A stretch of 64,000 nt of DNA, taken from the NCBI GenBank assembly GCA_035578155.1, contig JAPWDM010000001.1:87619576-87683575 (forward strand), in the 5' to 3' direction. Positions 12,716 to 26,898 of this stretch are shown here, one piece after another (the stretch's first letter is position 1; every line of letters begins with the position of its first letter). The notes under the pieces are model-generated. The model did not search any database, was not told the DNA's origin, and saw only the letters and a program-made list of their open reading frames with translations. The translations under genes and the position numbers were made by a program. The stretch comes from Brachynemurus nebulosus. Lineage: Eukaryota; Arthropoda; Insecta; Neuroptera; Myrmeleontidae.

Positions 12716-13245
12716 TAAAGGTATTAAGTTAAAACACAATCCATTTTCTGAAAATAATATGATATTATTTTTTAATGGCATGTAGAAGATTTCAATAGAT
12801 GCTCAAGAACTTAATAGGTACCGTTACTCCTACCTTAAGCTGTGACAGACCAACAAATGACACCAACCGAGCTACACTTTTTTGATATTAGTTTGCTTCT
12901 AGTGTTCTATGTGTGTAACACAGTGCATAGGGAAAAAGTAATGCCAACCAAATTTTCGTGATTTTTGTACTTTCTTTTTTCTCAAAAAAAAACTATTTTT
13001 TTTTAATTTTTATTACAAAACTAACCTTTTATCTGCTTTTAATTAAATTATACATGTAATTGGAAATCATAGAAAGTATTCCAAGCAGATTGAATCCATT
13101 TTTTTTAAATCCAGTAACTTTGTCTATGCTGCCCTCTGCAGAAACACAATAAAAGTTGACGTTCCATTAGTGAAAAAAGTAGATACAGTGAGTATAACAC
13201 AGTATCATGCACTGTGTAATATTTTTTCTAATAGAATACGGTCAG

Positions 13246-13563
13246 TGGTGGCGCTCGGGAGAAAATTTTGTTAACCTAACGTTAGCTAACGGAGCTTTCA
13301 CTGATACAAACCAGTGGACTCACATTCAAAAAATTAACATGCATTAAGATATTAAAACAACAATTTCTAAGATAGTAACTGATTGTTTTTATTCCATAAT
13401 CTCTGAATGTGGCTGTTCTTCAAAAACTAAGTATTTATACCGTGAAAAACAATGAAAAAATATTTAACGTGCATTAATTTGTTGCATCAGACCCCTCTGT
13501 TTGTAACGGTGAAAGCTCCGTTAGCTACCGTTAGGCTAACAAAATTTTCTTCCGAACGCCACC
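13246..13563. mobile_element. MITE family A, copy 2
   Basis: It is similar along its full length to 8549-8867. The ends include GTGGCGCTCGG and CCGAACGCCAC, followed by AAAATTTTGTTAACCTAACG and the complement AGCTACCGTTAGGCTAACAA. The two copies have diverged from each other at many sites, so neither looks newly inserted. Confidence 0.8.
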
Positions 13564-13972
13564 AATATTTTATACTTTTGCTTTTCTTATGAACATATTA
13601 TTCATATACAGGTTAGTCAAAAGTATGAAAACAGTCAGAAATCTTAGTGGGAAAGCATTTTTGGGATAAACGGTGATGAGTGACGACAAAAGTTTCAGCA
13701 TTTTTTACGGCGCATCCGTTGGTAACTTTGACTTTGACCTCAAGGTTAAGATTCAAAGTTATATCAAGGTCAAGTCAGTTTTTGGGAATCAGTTCAGTGT
13801 AAGGAAAATAACTCTTATCCTTTTGAGGAGTGACGCGACTGTTAATTCCGAAAAAATTCCTGCGGTTTTAGTGTCTACAGAGTACAGGGTGCTATGAGTC
13901 ACCCCACAAAAGGACGAAAGTTATTTGTTTTACACTCTGTATAAAAAGTAGGGAGGGGCGCATCCATACTAT
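13564..13972. other. Non-coding, with AGGTCA-like repeats
   Basis: Positions 13720-13780 hold TGACCTCAAGG and ATCAAGGTCAAG motifs like those at 18900-18960. Both places look like remnants of one dispersed repeat. The short plus-strand frame 13673-13897 has no recognisable domain and I do not call it a gene. Confidence 0.4.
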
Positions 13973-14419
13973 TCATATATCAATTACTAGGCCACACCAT
14001 TTTAGCAGATTGTAGATGACGGCAAGTGCTACTGCTCCTATGGTTATTGAGATAGCGGTTGTGAACCAGGATGAGTGCCTTATGATAAATGGTTTTGATA
14101 GTTGTTCTTGCAATATGTCGTCAAATTGTTGTAGTTTGTGTTGTGCGAATTTTAATTCATTTAGGTCTAGATGAGTGAACTTGATTGGCTGGAGTTCCAG
14201 AGCTTGCAGTGTTACGTTAATTTGGGGTTTGATGCAGCAGTCGTCTTGGGTGATGTCGGTTACTGGAATTTTTATTGTTGTTGTTTTGTTGTATAAGTTG
14301 GTTTTTGCTTCCAGAGTGTTTAAGTTAGTGTAAGCTTTACAATTGGAATCCAATGTTAAGATCCCTATTTTGTCGATAACTTCTTCGTGATCCAGTGCGT
14401 CGTAGCAAAGGATGTTTAA

Positions 14420-15253
14420 GGTAGCGGTTACACTGGATACGAATTCATCCGAAAATTTATTCGTACGAATTCGTACGAGTTTATCCAAGTTAATACGAAT
14501 TAAACAAATGCATACATTTAGACATGCGTGGTTACACTGCTTACTACTCTTTCGTACGAGCTCGTACGACTTTTTGATACGACCAAAATATTTTGTTTTT
14601 TGATGCGAATTCGTACGAAAAAAATGATGGATTTAGAAAAAATAATCATTTTTGTTGAACAAAGGTGGTCTTTAAGGGATCAAAAACATAAATACTGTCA
14701 TAATAGAAAGTTAAATAACAAATTGTGGAATGAGGTGGCAGAGGAAATGTTTAGATAATTTTTTAATTAAATATATTACGATATAACAAAACTAACCTAA
14801 CCTAACAAAAACATTTTAAGTATGTGTAATGAATAATTAACTAAATATTGAAGCTGAAATTCAGTATATTTTATAATAAAATGTAATTGAATGTGACTTG
14901 TAACATGTTCAAGTACTCTAAAAATTTCTGTTCGTCTTGAAAAATTTCTTCCAAGCAATTCCAGAACTCAGCTTTTTTTGCTCTACATGAATAATAAATA
15001 ATCGTTTACCCAGAATTATTTGTTTTCTATAATTAGAAATTTTGAAAACGATGATTCTAATAAATAAGATTCGGTAGCTGGATCCATTGTTTGATATCAT
15101 GCAATATGCATTAACGGTTTTCAGTTTAAATTTAAATACGAATTCGTATTACGATTCCGTATCCAATGTAACCACACAGTCGTACGAATGAATTTCGTAC
15201 GAGCTCGTACGAATAAATTTTCGTACGAATTCGTATCCAATGTAACCGCAGCC
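14420..15253. mobile_element. PIF/Harbinger-type element nested in env
   Basis: The ends GGTAGCGGTTACACTGGATA and the near-complement TCCAATGTAACCGCAGCC are flanked by TAA at 14417-14419 and 15254-15256. A 3-bp TAA duplication is characteristic of PIF/Harbinger. Both ends carry subterminal palindromes of the form TCGTACGAATTCGTACGA (around 14459, 14552, 14607, 15179 and 15220). Inside is a short MADF-like frame, consistent with the accessory DNA-binding gene of this superfamily. The transposase gene itself is absent, so the copy is non-autonomous. It must be younger than the retroelement it interrupts. Confidence 0.85.
14624..14758 (+). pseudogene. MADF-domain fragment (Harbinger accessory protein)
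   Basis: The 44-codon frame starts at ATG ATG and reads MMDLEKIIIFVEQ, then WSLRDQKHKY, KLNNKLWNEVAEEMF. This spacing of hydrophobic residues and Trp (helix, W.L.D..H..Y..R..K...W..IA) is the first half of an MADF/Myb-SANT-like DNA-binding domain. Such proteins are the second gene of PIF/Harbinger elements, where they help the transposase reach the nucleus and the terminal repeats. The frame stops before the end of the domain and no further exon is recognised, so it is most likely a truncated relic. It could also be an exon that splices to lost sequence. Confidence 0.6.
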
Positions 15254-16456
15254 TAATGCTGTTGGTTTTGATGTGACGAAGAGCTATTGGGATGGATTAA
15301 TGTTTTGCCAGATTTCAACTTCTGTATGCATTGTCTTTACTTGGCATGATGTAGGAATCTTGCTTGTAATTTTGGAGAATAGCTGAAGTTCACACTGTTG
15401 CTGCCCGGTTTTGCGGAAAGTTGAGACGGCCTTGCATAACCATTTTTGATTGATGACTTCTTTGCATTTATCCAGCGTCTTCAACATTGTATATTGTATT
15501 CTTGGCTTGGATAAAAGGATTTAGAGATTTTCTGATTGGATATATGAGAATATGTAAGAACTGTTTGGGTGTAGAGTTGGTAGTGGATAGATTTGATAAA
15601 GATCGTAGTCGGTTAATGAAGAAATAGGAATTTGTAATTTTACAGCAAGAATTTTGTTTTTGAGGAAAGCTTTAACATCCATGAGTTTGTAATAATGTTC
15701 AATAGTGTCAACTGATAGTGGAATTGGTAAAGAAAAATTATAAGACATCAGTTTCAGTTCGTTGAATAGCGTTTGTAGGTCTACTATATTATAGTCGATT
15801 ATCCCGTGTCGTATTAAAGTTAGATCTAGCAAATATTTCTCGATTTGGAGTAGGAGTTCGTTAGCAATGTTAGATAATACTGTGATATGTTCAACAATTT
15901 GAATTTCACTTTGTTATTTTTGAAGTAAGTTTGTCGTAGTTTTAGAGAAATTATTGAATAATTTTAAGTTTGTATTTAATATGTTTTCGTTATTCTTTAG
16001 ATTAGTTAGTGAGCTATTAAAGTTTTCGATTGTTGAAGAAATCACATGGATTTGTTGTTGCATAAGTAGTTCTGTTTGTTTTTTGTCATTCATTAGTGAA
16101 TTTATTGAGTCGGTATAAAAGGTTGCGTCGTCGGCGTCTGGTGTGCCAAATAACCATTTAAGTCCGTAAGAGATTCCATTAATTAGTCCTCGTTTGTTTC
16201 GAGTATGTCTTTCGAGGGTAGGTATTTAGTTTGAGTTTGATTTTGTCTAAAATATTTTTTATAGTTTTTACTTGTATGTTACAATAAAATACGCTATAGT
16301 TTTCTTCATCTACTAGATGGCAAAGTGTTTGTGCTTTCAAGTAATGGTGATTAACTAATTCTAATTGATTATCTAAGAGAATATTTTTGATTTGATACTT
16401 TTGTTAAACCTAAATGCTTGTAAAATAGACCAGCTGATGAATTTATTTTCTCGATT

Positions 16457-17280
16457 TTATATGGCGCGGTTACTAGGGCCAGGACCAGGATCGTGATGGT
16501 TAGCGGGATGATTAGTTTGTTCGTCATTGCTGCTGTTTCCGTGATCTGAAGCAAAAGATTTCAATTGATTCAAGTGATAGATCCGTTTTTTATCCTTTGT
16601 TAATTCTTGGGTAGCAGTGTTATTATTGTATACCTGAATGATTTTATAAGGGCCTTTATATTCGGGATTAAGTTTTTTATTGTTAGCTTTTGATAAGTTA
16701 TCACGTAGTAACACCAGTTGGTTTTCCTGGACTATATATGTTCCATTGTGTGTCTTGTCATAATATTCTTTTGCGGTGTTTTTCGATTTTAGAAGTTGTT
16801 CTTTAGCAACGTCTCTTATCGTTTTTAGTTTGTTAGTTACGTCTTCGACAAGATTGTGGTAAGTAGGTTTGTCTCTTGGTTTTTCGAACTGGGATGGGAT
16901 TTTTGGTTTTTCTCCGAATACAAGTGTATAAGGGATTTCTTGAGTAGATTTATGTTTGTGTATATTGTATGAATGGGTTGCTAAACATATAAGTTCGTCC
17001 CAGTTGTTTGTATTTTTGTCAATGTAACATCGTATATAGTCTCGTAGTGTCAGGTGAGTTCGCTCTAAACTACCGTTTGTTTGGGGATGATAGGGGTTGG
17101 TGAGTTTGTGTTTGATTTCTAGTAGTTTTGTCATTTCTTTAAATAATTTTGAGGTAAATTCCGTACCTTGGTCAGTCAGTATGTATGTAGGAAAACCGAA
17201 TATTGAACAATATTTTATTAAATGAATAGCTACAATTTTAGCGTCATGGCTGGTATTGGGTAGGCTTGAATGAACTTTGT
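16457..17280 (-). pseudogene. pol: Integrase C-terminal part of pol
   Basis: The open frame from 17134 leftward contains the HPQTNGSLERTH block, in which the Glu is the last catalytic residue of the DDE integrase core. A downstream chromodomain-free C-terminal region has the Lys-rich LNPEYKGPYKI motif typical of Ty3/gypsy integrases. Readable coding sequence extends to about 17280, where similarity breaks off and gag-like sequence begins. The N-terminal zinc finger, the first catalytic residues and the rest of pol are missing. The start of env overlaps its end, as is common in errantiviruses. Confidence 0.8.
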
Positions 17281-17699
17281 CAAGTCATCGTGTATGGTAA
17301 GAATGAATGAATGTTCAACTTGTCAAACCGTACTTGTTAGTTTGTCTAACCTAGTATAGTATTCGGTAATGTCTTCGTGAGGTTTTTGTTTTATAGTGTC
17401 AAGGTCTTCCATTAGTTGTGTGTAGTGTGTGGTATCTGCGTAAAGTCTCCTTAAAGCTATTTTAAGAGCTTCGAAATTTGTAATTTCCGAAAAATTTAGT
17501 TTGTTTTTTTACTGAACTTGAAATTTGTGCTAGAGTGTACGCGAATAAGGGTACGATTTGATTTGGGTGTGTAAAGTCGTGTGCATGTGTCGTGTGCGTT
17601 TAATAAAAAGTTTTCTACTTCGTCACGTTGTCCATCAAATGGTGTAATTAATTTACAGAGAAATGCTAGAGGCATTTTTAATTCGTCGCTTTCAGTCAT
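17281..17699 (-). pseudogene. gag: gag-like N-terminal fragment
   Basis: The frame opens with ATG at 17699 (MTESDELKMPLAF) and continues through a ..ITPFDG..DEVENFL segment that matches the start of errantiviral Gag (capsid) proteins. A frame change near 17515 separates it from a second open part (17500-17290) with Gag-like helices. It lies about 210 bp downstream of the primer binding site, as expected for gag. It is truncated at its C-terminal side by the deletion that joins it to pol. Confidence 0.6.
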
Positions 17700-17911
17700 G
17701 TCTGGTTAATCGGGACTACGTGATCTTGTTGACATTTTGATATGATAGGAATTAGGAAGGAATTAGAGATAAAGAGCACAATAATTTGTTCAAAGACTTA
17801 CAGTTAAATGCGTTCCGATGCGGTTAAGGATGGGCTCGGTTATTGAATTCAACTGAGTCACAGAAGTGATCCACTGGAGGACGGAATTTCCAGTTGGCCG
17901 TCCAATGTGTT

Positions 17912-17931
17912 GAATCCCACCGCTGTCACCA
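17912..17931 (-). other. Primer binding site, tRNA-Leu-like
   Basis: The plus strand reads GAATCCCACCGCTGTCACCA, which looks like the 3' end of a tRNA-Leu including CCA. The minus strand therefore starts TGGTGACAGCGG, a fit primer site immediately downstream of a 5' LTR. The match to tRNA-Leu is from memory of conserved tRNA ends and would need checking against the genome's tRNAs. Confidence 0.65.
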
Positions 17932-18295
17932 ATTTTATGTTGGTTTCCTGATGAATGAACAGGTTCCAATGTAGAGCAGGCTGTCACCAGTGCAATTGAT
18001 GAGTTCAACTCCGTAAACTTGTATGTGGTCCAATGTTGATTCGGTAACTAGGCTACTAGTATATATCTCCGGATGTCCAATGGTCCTTGTTGTTGCATTA
18101 TTCCCGATATTAACTAGACTACTAGTATATTTCCGTTAGCACTAGGCTACTAGTATAACTACGTGGAACTCACGACACAATGTAGCACTTCACAAGTAAC
18201 TTATACTTTAATGTAATGTTCTTACTTAATTTTCTGGAATAAATCGGTAACGTAATGATTTAAGAAATCACGAAGTCGATTTATAACAAATAACT
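17932..18295 (-). repeat. Probable solo-side 5' LTR
   Basis: On the minus strand this segment starts AGTTATTTG and ends AACATAAAATT directly before the primer binding site, consistent with the AGT...ATT ends of errantivirus LTRs. The length would be about 364 bp. It contains three short TACTAGTAG repeats (near 18040-18160). The outer boundary is inferred from the AGTTA start only, because the matching 3' LTR is not in the window. Confidence 0.5.
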
Positions 18296-18469
18296 TTATT
18301 AATACTTTAGAATTAACTAATTTTACAATAATTGAAGTAAACTACATAAAAGAAATTGAATCGTAAGTATCAGAAAAAATAGTGAACAAGTTTATTACAA
18401 TTTTCTTGCTTTTATTTATTTTTAAAGCTGTATCAGCATTTCCGTTGTGATGAACATTTTTATACACGT

Positions 18470-22504
<4,035 letters not shown>

Positions 22505-23243
22505 GAGATGTAAAATTACCGGTAAATTTGAAAATTACATTACCACTGGTAATATTACGGTAATTTTCGGTAAAATTCGGTAATATTGATATATTCGTAT
22601 TTTAAATGAATTAAATGTACATTTTTTTGTTAATAAAACGGGAGAGGGTGTGTATCGGTTAAGTAATTTTTTTAAATTTTTTATCATGTTTGTAAAACTC
22701 ATAAAAAATAAATTAATAGTACAATTTTAAATAAAAAAAGTTGCCGTTGCAGAGTAAAAACAGTACACTACAATGATATCACAATTTGAAGACAGAAGGT
22801 AAGTCAAAGGTGTGTATTTATTATAATTCTGGTCGATTATCATTACTATTATTGTGTATTCAAGCTAACAGAAATATTGAAAATAAAACACAATTTCAAT
22901 TCATCGATGAAAATTATTAATACCGACACGTTTGTTTATAAATTGGAACTTCATTTCGAAATAATGGCGCATTTTCAATAATTTGAATCGTTGTTTAATT
23001 TAAATTAAATAATAAGAATAAATTAAATTTTGCTTGGAACATTTTGCTTGGAAGTAAAACATGATATGCTGTTTTTACCGCTTCTCTACTATCTTATTCA
23101 CATTTTGTCTGTAATTAATATTTCAGATAATAGATGTCATAAAGATCAAAATTACCTGGGGTAATTTTTGTCGGGTAAATTACCAAAATTACCGTCGGGT
23201 AAATTACGGTAATTTAGTAATATTACCAGACTCACATCACTAT
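22505..23243. mobile_element. Probable hAT-type non-autonomous element
   Basis: The left end AGAGATGTAAAATTACC and the right end GGTAATATTACCAGACTCAC ATCACT form a degenerate inverted pair of the TAG.GATGT type found in hAT elements. Both subterminal regions are packed with GGTAATTTTGG/TTACCGGTAA motifs. No transposase frame and no clear 8-bp duplication is seen, so the edges are approximate. Confidence 0.5.
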
Positions 23244-24149
23244 GTTAACATATGTTATGTTAACATAGTGAAACAAATAAACAGTGACAATAAAGACAAA
23301 TATGTGTGTACTTTGCTACACAAAAAAACCAACATAAATATAAATAAATGTATACTTTAATAAATTTAGTTTAACCTAATTAAAAATTTAATTTTGTTTT
23401 TATTATTTTATTATTGATGCATATTGGATTAGAACTGCCTAATTTTTAATTACTATAGATGTAATTAGGCTATTTTTTTTATTTCAATACATTTTATTTA
23501 CAACTTAACCGAAAGAATTTAATTAAAGTTTGTTCTGAACACTGTTTAATATGTAATGTTTTTTATTTGTTTTAAACATAGTTTAAAACATCGTTTAAAA
23601 CACTTTAATTTCAAACATGTTTTATTTAGATTGTGTTTTAAACAGTGAACATGTGATTTAAAACACTTTGTTTTAAACATGCCAACCCTGCTAGTCAGCT
23701 TAAGCGGTATCTGACACACTCAGACACACTGCTATCCACAGTTTTTTACACATACGCTTAGGGCTTGCCAGTAAAACATTTTTCAAAATATCAATAGTAA
23801 AAAAGTTTCCCATATGGTGTGAACTTTATGAAAGACACTATATACATATATATGTTGCCGCGATAACTTTCGAACGAAACGTTTAATGCTTCTGAAATTT
23901 GGTGTGCGAACTGGAATCCGGATTGCTCGACTAGGTTCGTTAGCCAGACACGTCGGATACCCAGAAGTAGGTTTTCTGGCCATTTTTTATCATTCGATCC
24001 TATTATTAGACAGTTCGATTTTTACATCGTTGAAAAAAAAAATTATGAAGAAAATGTTCTTATAATTTTCTTTCTATGTTAAATAGTTCTCGAGAAAATT
24101 GCAATTTTTCACTTTTGGTTTATTACTGCTCTCTTTGTCAGTGTAATAA
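23244..24149. other. Non-coding, contains repeat fragments
   Basis: A TTTAAAACA-rich part (23575-23690) and a short relic matching 44640-44690 (CTTAAGCGGTATCTGA, 23700). Positions 23776-23850 (CAATAGTAAAAAAGTTTCCC, ATATGGTGTGAAC) match the terminus of the foldback at 61206-62612. No gene seen. Confidence 0.5.
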
Positions 24150-24160
24150 GTAATTTATAA

Positions 24161-24191
<31 letters not shown>

Positions 24192-24320
24192 TAATAATTA
24201 GCCCTTAGTAGGCGATGCCGCCGGGTGCTGCTGACCGCGCCATCCACCGGCAGCAGTACCCCAATATTAATCAAAAAAAAAAAAAAAAAAATAATAATAA
24301 TAATAATAATAATGTGTTTA
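24150..24320. repeat. (AAT)n tracts around a GC-rich hairpin
   Basis: Two AAT trinucleotide tracts (24163-24199 and 24288-24313) and an A19 run enclose a 75-bp GC-rich segment with GGGTGCTGCTG and CCGGCAGCAG that can pair. The composition contrasts with everything around and suggests a small inserted element whose tails are the tracts. Confidence 0.55.
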
Positions 24321-25073
24321 ACGTCCACTTTTGAGACCATTTTAGTCTATAACAGACGCCACCCACATCATTATTTGAAGTAATTTATATTTCTGTCTCA
24401 ATTCGTTATAAAATATAGAAAACTAGCAATTTTTTTACGTGTTCTTACGTAAAACAAATGGTAGCTATTCAACATGCAGAGATGTGACTTATTTAAGATA
24501 CAAGTATTTGAAATACAGATACAAGATACAAAATACGAATTTTCATCTTGTATCTGAAATACTTTTTTAAAAATGTGTTTTGTATCTTGTATTTAGATAC
24601 TTTCTTTTGGTATCTTAGTATTTTGTAAATACTTAAGTTTGTTAAAATACTTTTACACATTTTTACCAATTAATCCCATCATAAGGTTAAATTAAAACTG
24701 AGCCTTTAAAATTTTAATTTCTCAATCTATCAAAAGACTCTATGATAATAATTTCAAACAGATATATTCTGTTTGAAAATGAACTAACGGTTCGAAACTA
24801 CTAAAGTAAATTTAATTTAGAAAAATAAATTTGCAGGTTAAATTATTTTGTGAAAATTTACAGTTGATAATTATGTAAATTATTTAATTTTGTCTAAGTT
24901 TCATTAATTTTTTAAAATTTTTAACAACGATGGCAGTGGAATTTTAACTATCATTAAATTTTTTTTATTTAAAACTTGTCATCAGTTATTTTTGATATTT
25001 CCTTGTAATTTTAGTGTGTTTTGTGATCTGTAAGATATTTCTGATATGTATTTAATTATTATGGTGGCTTAAA

Positions 25074-25370
25074 ATGTCTGGTGATAAATCTTGTGCTGCT
25101 AAATTTTGTTTAAATCATTCAAAACAAAATTTAAATTTATGTTTTTTCTGAATGCCATTTGATGCAAATTTGTAAGTATTATTATAATTTGAATGCTTAT
25201 GTAAAAATACGTTAAATAATAAATAATTATTAATATTTTATAATAATTCAGTTAATATTTTCGATTTCGACAGTGGTTGGTGCTAATAGGTCGTGACGAT
25301 CTAAATTCTCGTGTTGAATACTGTCATCAATTTCGCGTTTGCTCAATTCATTTTGAAGAAAGTTGCTTTT
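25074..25370 (+). pseudogene. THAP zinc-finger relic
   Basis: From ATG 25074 the frame reads MSGDKSCAAKFCLNHSK and then a MPFD motif after an in-frame stop. After a short, possibly intronic, gap, 25262-25370 reads WLVLIGRDDLNS.. and then RVCSIHF. The order Cys..Cys, a MPFD-like proline segment, an invariant Trp and a final Cys-x2-His is the C2CH THAP DNA-binding finger. The stop at about 25151 and the lack of a downstream catalytic domain make it a relic. THAP domains bind transposon ends in P-type transposases and in derived host genes. Function here is inferred from family only. Confidence 0.6.
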
Positions 25371-25665
25371 AGTTGTTCATATAATTTAACATGACCATTA
25401 TCAACCCTCAATCTCACATGTACAAACACATACAATCACATAAGTAAAAAAGGACATACATAATTGTTTGTACTTATATCAAAAAAGGATAGAAAGTGCG
25501 TTTCGCTACTGCCTATGGTAATAATCTTTCAATTATACTGTGGAAGTAATTTAAACAATATTTAATTCAGAAAAAAAAGACGAACACTCAAAAATATTAT
25601 TTTAAAAAGTAATAAAAATGTCAAAAATAGTGATAATAATAGAAAAAAGTATGTGAAATTCGTAA

Positions 25666-25812
25666 TAAAAAATAGTATGTGCAACTCGTGCGGGATTGCT
25701 AATTGCCCAATCAAGCGAATGAGCGCACGAACGTAGTGAGTGCGCTCAACTTCGCTTTCGTGGGCAATCGACAATTTCCTGCCCTTATTGCACAATATAC
25801 TATTTTTAATTT
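25666..25812. mobile_element. MITE family B, copy 1
   Basis: The ends AAAAATAGTATGTGCAACTC and GCACAATATACTATTTTTAA are inverted. The interior TGCGGGATTGCTAATTGCCC and TCGTGGGCAATCGACAA resemble 51786-51925. It lies within the THAP-carrying element. No open frame. Confidence 0.65.
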
Positions 25813-26261
25813 GATATAACTTTTTAAATATTAGGTAAAAAAAATAATAAATACCCAATTAATGTGTAATGAAATAAACTAAGTAAATCTCAAAATAAAT
25901 AAAAACTTTTTTTTTTAAAAAAAAGTATTTTATCTTAAAAACGTATTTAGAAAATACGTATTTTGTATCTAGTATTTCAAATACCATTTCCACAAGTATC
26001 TTGTATCTGGTATCTCAAATACCATTTTTAAAAGTATCTTGTATTTTGTATTTCAGATACTTTTAAGGGGTATCTTGTACACCTCTGTCAATATGTATGT
26101 ATTAATTGTATTATAATAAATATATCTCGGTCTCATGTTTAAAATTTAAAATTAACCAGATTTTTTAAGCTTATGTAATATAATGAAGATATTTTTTTTT
26201 TTAAATAATTGAAAATATTTCAAGTTTTAATTACTTTGTCAATTTCACGAAAAATAATATT

Positions 26262-26310
26262 TTTTACTTAACGCGTTTTCAGCCTTTTCGGCCATCATCA
26301 GGTAAATTGA
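26262..26310 (-). ncRNA. Candidate hammerhead ribozyme of a Penelope-like element
   Basis: The minus strand reads TTTACCTGATGATGGCCGAA then AAGGCTGAAAACGCGTTAAG. The core strings CTGATGA and GAAA are both present. Between them GGCC and GGCT can pair around a GAAAA loop (stem II). The flank AACGCGTT is self-complementary, as in Penelope-type hammerheads with very short, dimer-favouring stem III. TTTAC and GTAAA can form stem I with one extra base. The 1-nt misfit at the cleavage site means activity is uncertain. Confidence 0.4.
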
Positions 26311-26577
26311 TGAAAATAAAATGATGAAAATTTAAAGCTAAGTAAGATGTGTAGGAGGGGTGTAATATTATTGAAAATAAATTGGTAAAAACCCGTAAAT
26401 TTTTGTTTCGGACAACTGTATGTACCAAGTTGAAAGCAATCGAAAAACCAGTTTGTAGGTACCGTCATGGTAGAGTTATTTTTACCTAATATTATGACTG
26501 TTCTAAATTACTTGTTTATGAATAAAATAAATTAGGCGTGTCCAAAATTATTGAAAGCTTGATGTAATTATATTCGT

Positions 26578-26898
26578 TCAGAAATTTATCTTCAATAAAG
26601 AGGAATTATTTAGATCATTTTGATCGTTTAAAACCTCTACTTGTGGGTCACTGTTCAATCTATTGACTTCCAGAGCCTCTAAAAGATTCAGTTTCATAAC
26701 CTTTTGACAAACGTGTAGAACTTTTGGTTTATGATCTGTTTTGGAGAAATGACCTGTTTCCATTAACCAAATCACTTTTGCCAAATCTATTGTTTTGAAA
26801 GCACTATCACTTGTTGAGTTTGTTTTAATATTTACATACTTAGGCGTAACTTGATATTTTAAGCACTGTGAATTGAACCAAAGATTCTGAGAAATCAC
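26578..26898 (-). pseudogene. Penelope-like element fragment with GIY-YIG C-terminus
   Basis: The 106-codon open frame has an N-terminal part, CLKYQVTPKYVNIKTN, of the kind seen near the start of Penelope-like ORFs. It is followed by VIWLMETGHF, KVLHVCQK..KLNLLEALEV and LNDQNDLNNSSLL. The latter series (ETGH, a Leu-rich LLEALE helix, terminal N.SSLL) resembles the end of the GIY-YIG endonuclease domain that these retroelements carry downstream of reverse transcriptase. The reverse transcriptase and the GIY and YIG strands are missing, so this is a deleted copy. The hammerhead-like motif lies about 270 bp downstream on the same strand, which supports the assignment. Confidence 0.55.

Larger units (their letters stand above)
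13973..16554 (-). pseudogene. env: Broken env-like region
   Basis: Reading leftward on the minus strand, the frame opens near 16554 with a hydrophobic signal-like segment that overlaps the end of the integrase frame in another frame. Near 16130-16210 there is a basic, furin-type site followed by a glycine-rich hydrophobic stretch, as in errantiviral envelope proteins. A strongly hydrophobic membrane segment lies near the C-terminus (about 14000-14060). In errantiviruses env gives a surface glycoprotein. This copy cannot: stops and frame changes separate the open pieces (16554-16369, 15832-15521, 15487-15284) and a Harbinger-type element is inserted at 14420-15253. Confidence 0.72.
13973..18295 (-). 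mobile_element. Errantivirus-like LTR retroelement remnant
   Basis: On the minus strand the order is LTR, primer binding site, gag N-terminal part, integrase C-terminal part, env. This is the order of the insect gypsy/errantivirus group of Ty3 elements. Protease, reverse transcriptase and RNase H are missing: gag-like sequence joins integrase-like sequence near 17280. No 3' LTR is found on the left, where the env region runs directly into unrelated DNA at about 13970. The env region is interrupted by an inserted 834-bp transposon and by stops and frame changes. The copy is therefore defective. Confidence 0.82.
24477..26097. mobile_element. hAT-like transposon carrying a THAP-domain relic
   Basis: The ends are CAGAGATGTGACTTATTTAA and the inverted GTACACCTCTG. 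They are flanked by TCAACATG (24469-24476) and TCAATATG (26098-26105), an 8-bp duplication with one mismatch. Both subterminal regions are filled with AAGATACAAGTATTTGAAAT-type motifs. Inside lie a broken THAP-domain frame and a nested MITE. The CAG ends and 8-bp duplication fit hAT. P elements also make 8-bp duplications and carry THAP domains, so the transposase class is not settled. A related copy is at 29980-33187. Confidence 0.82.
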
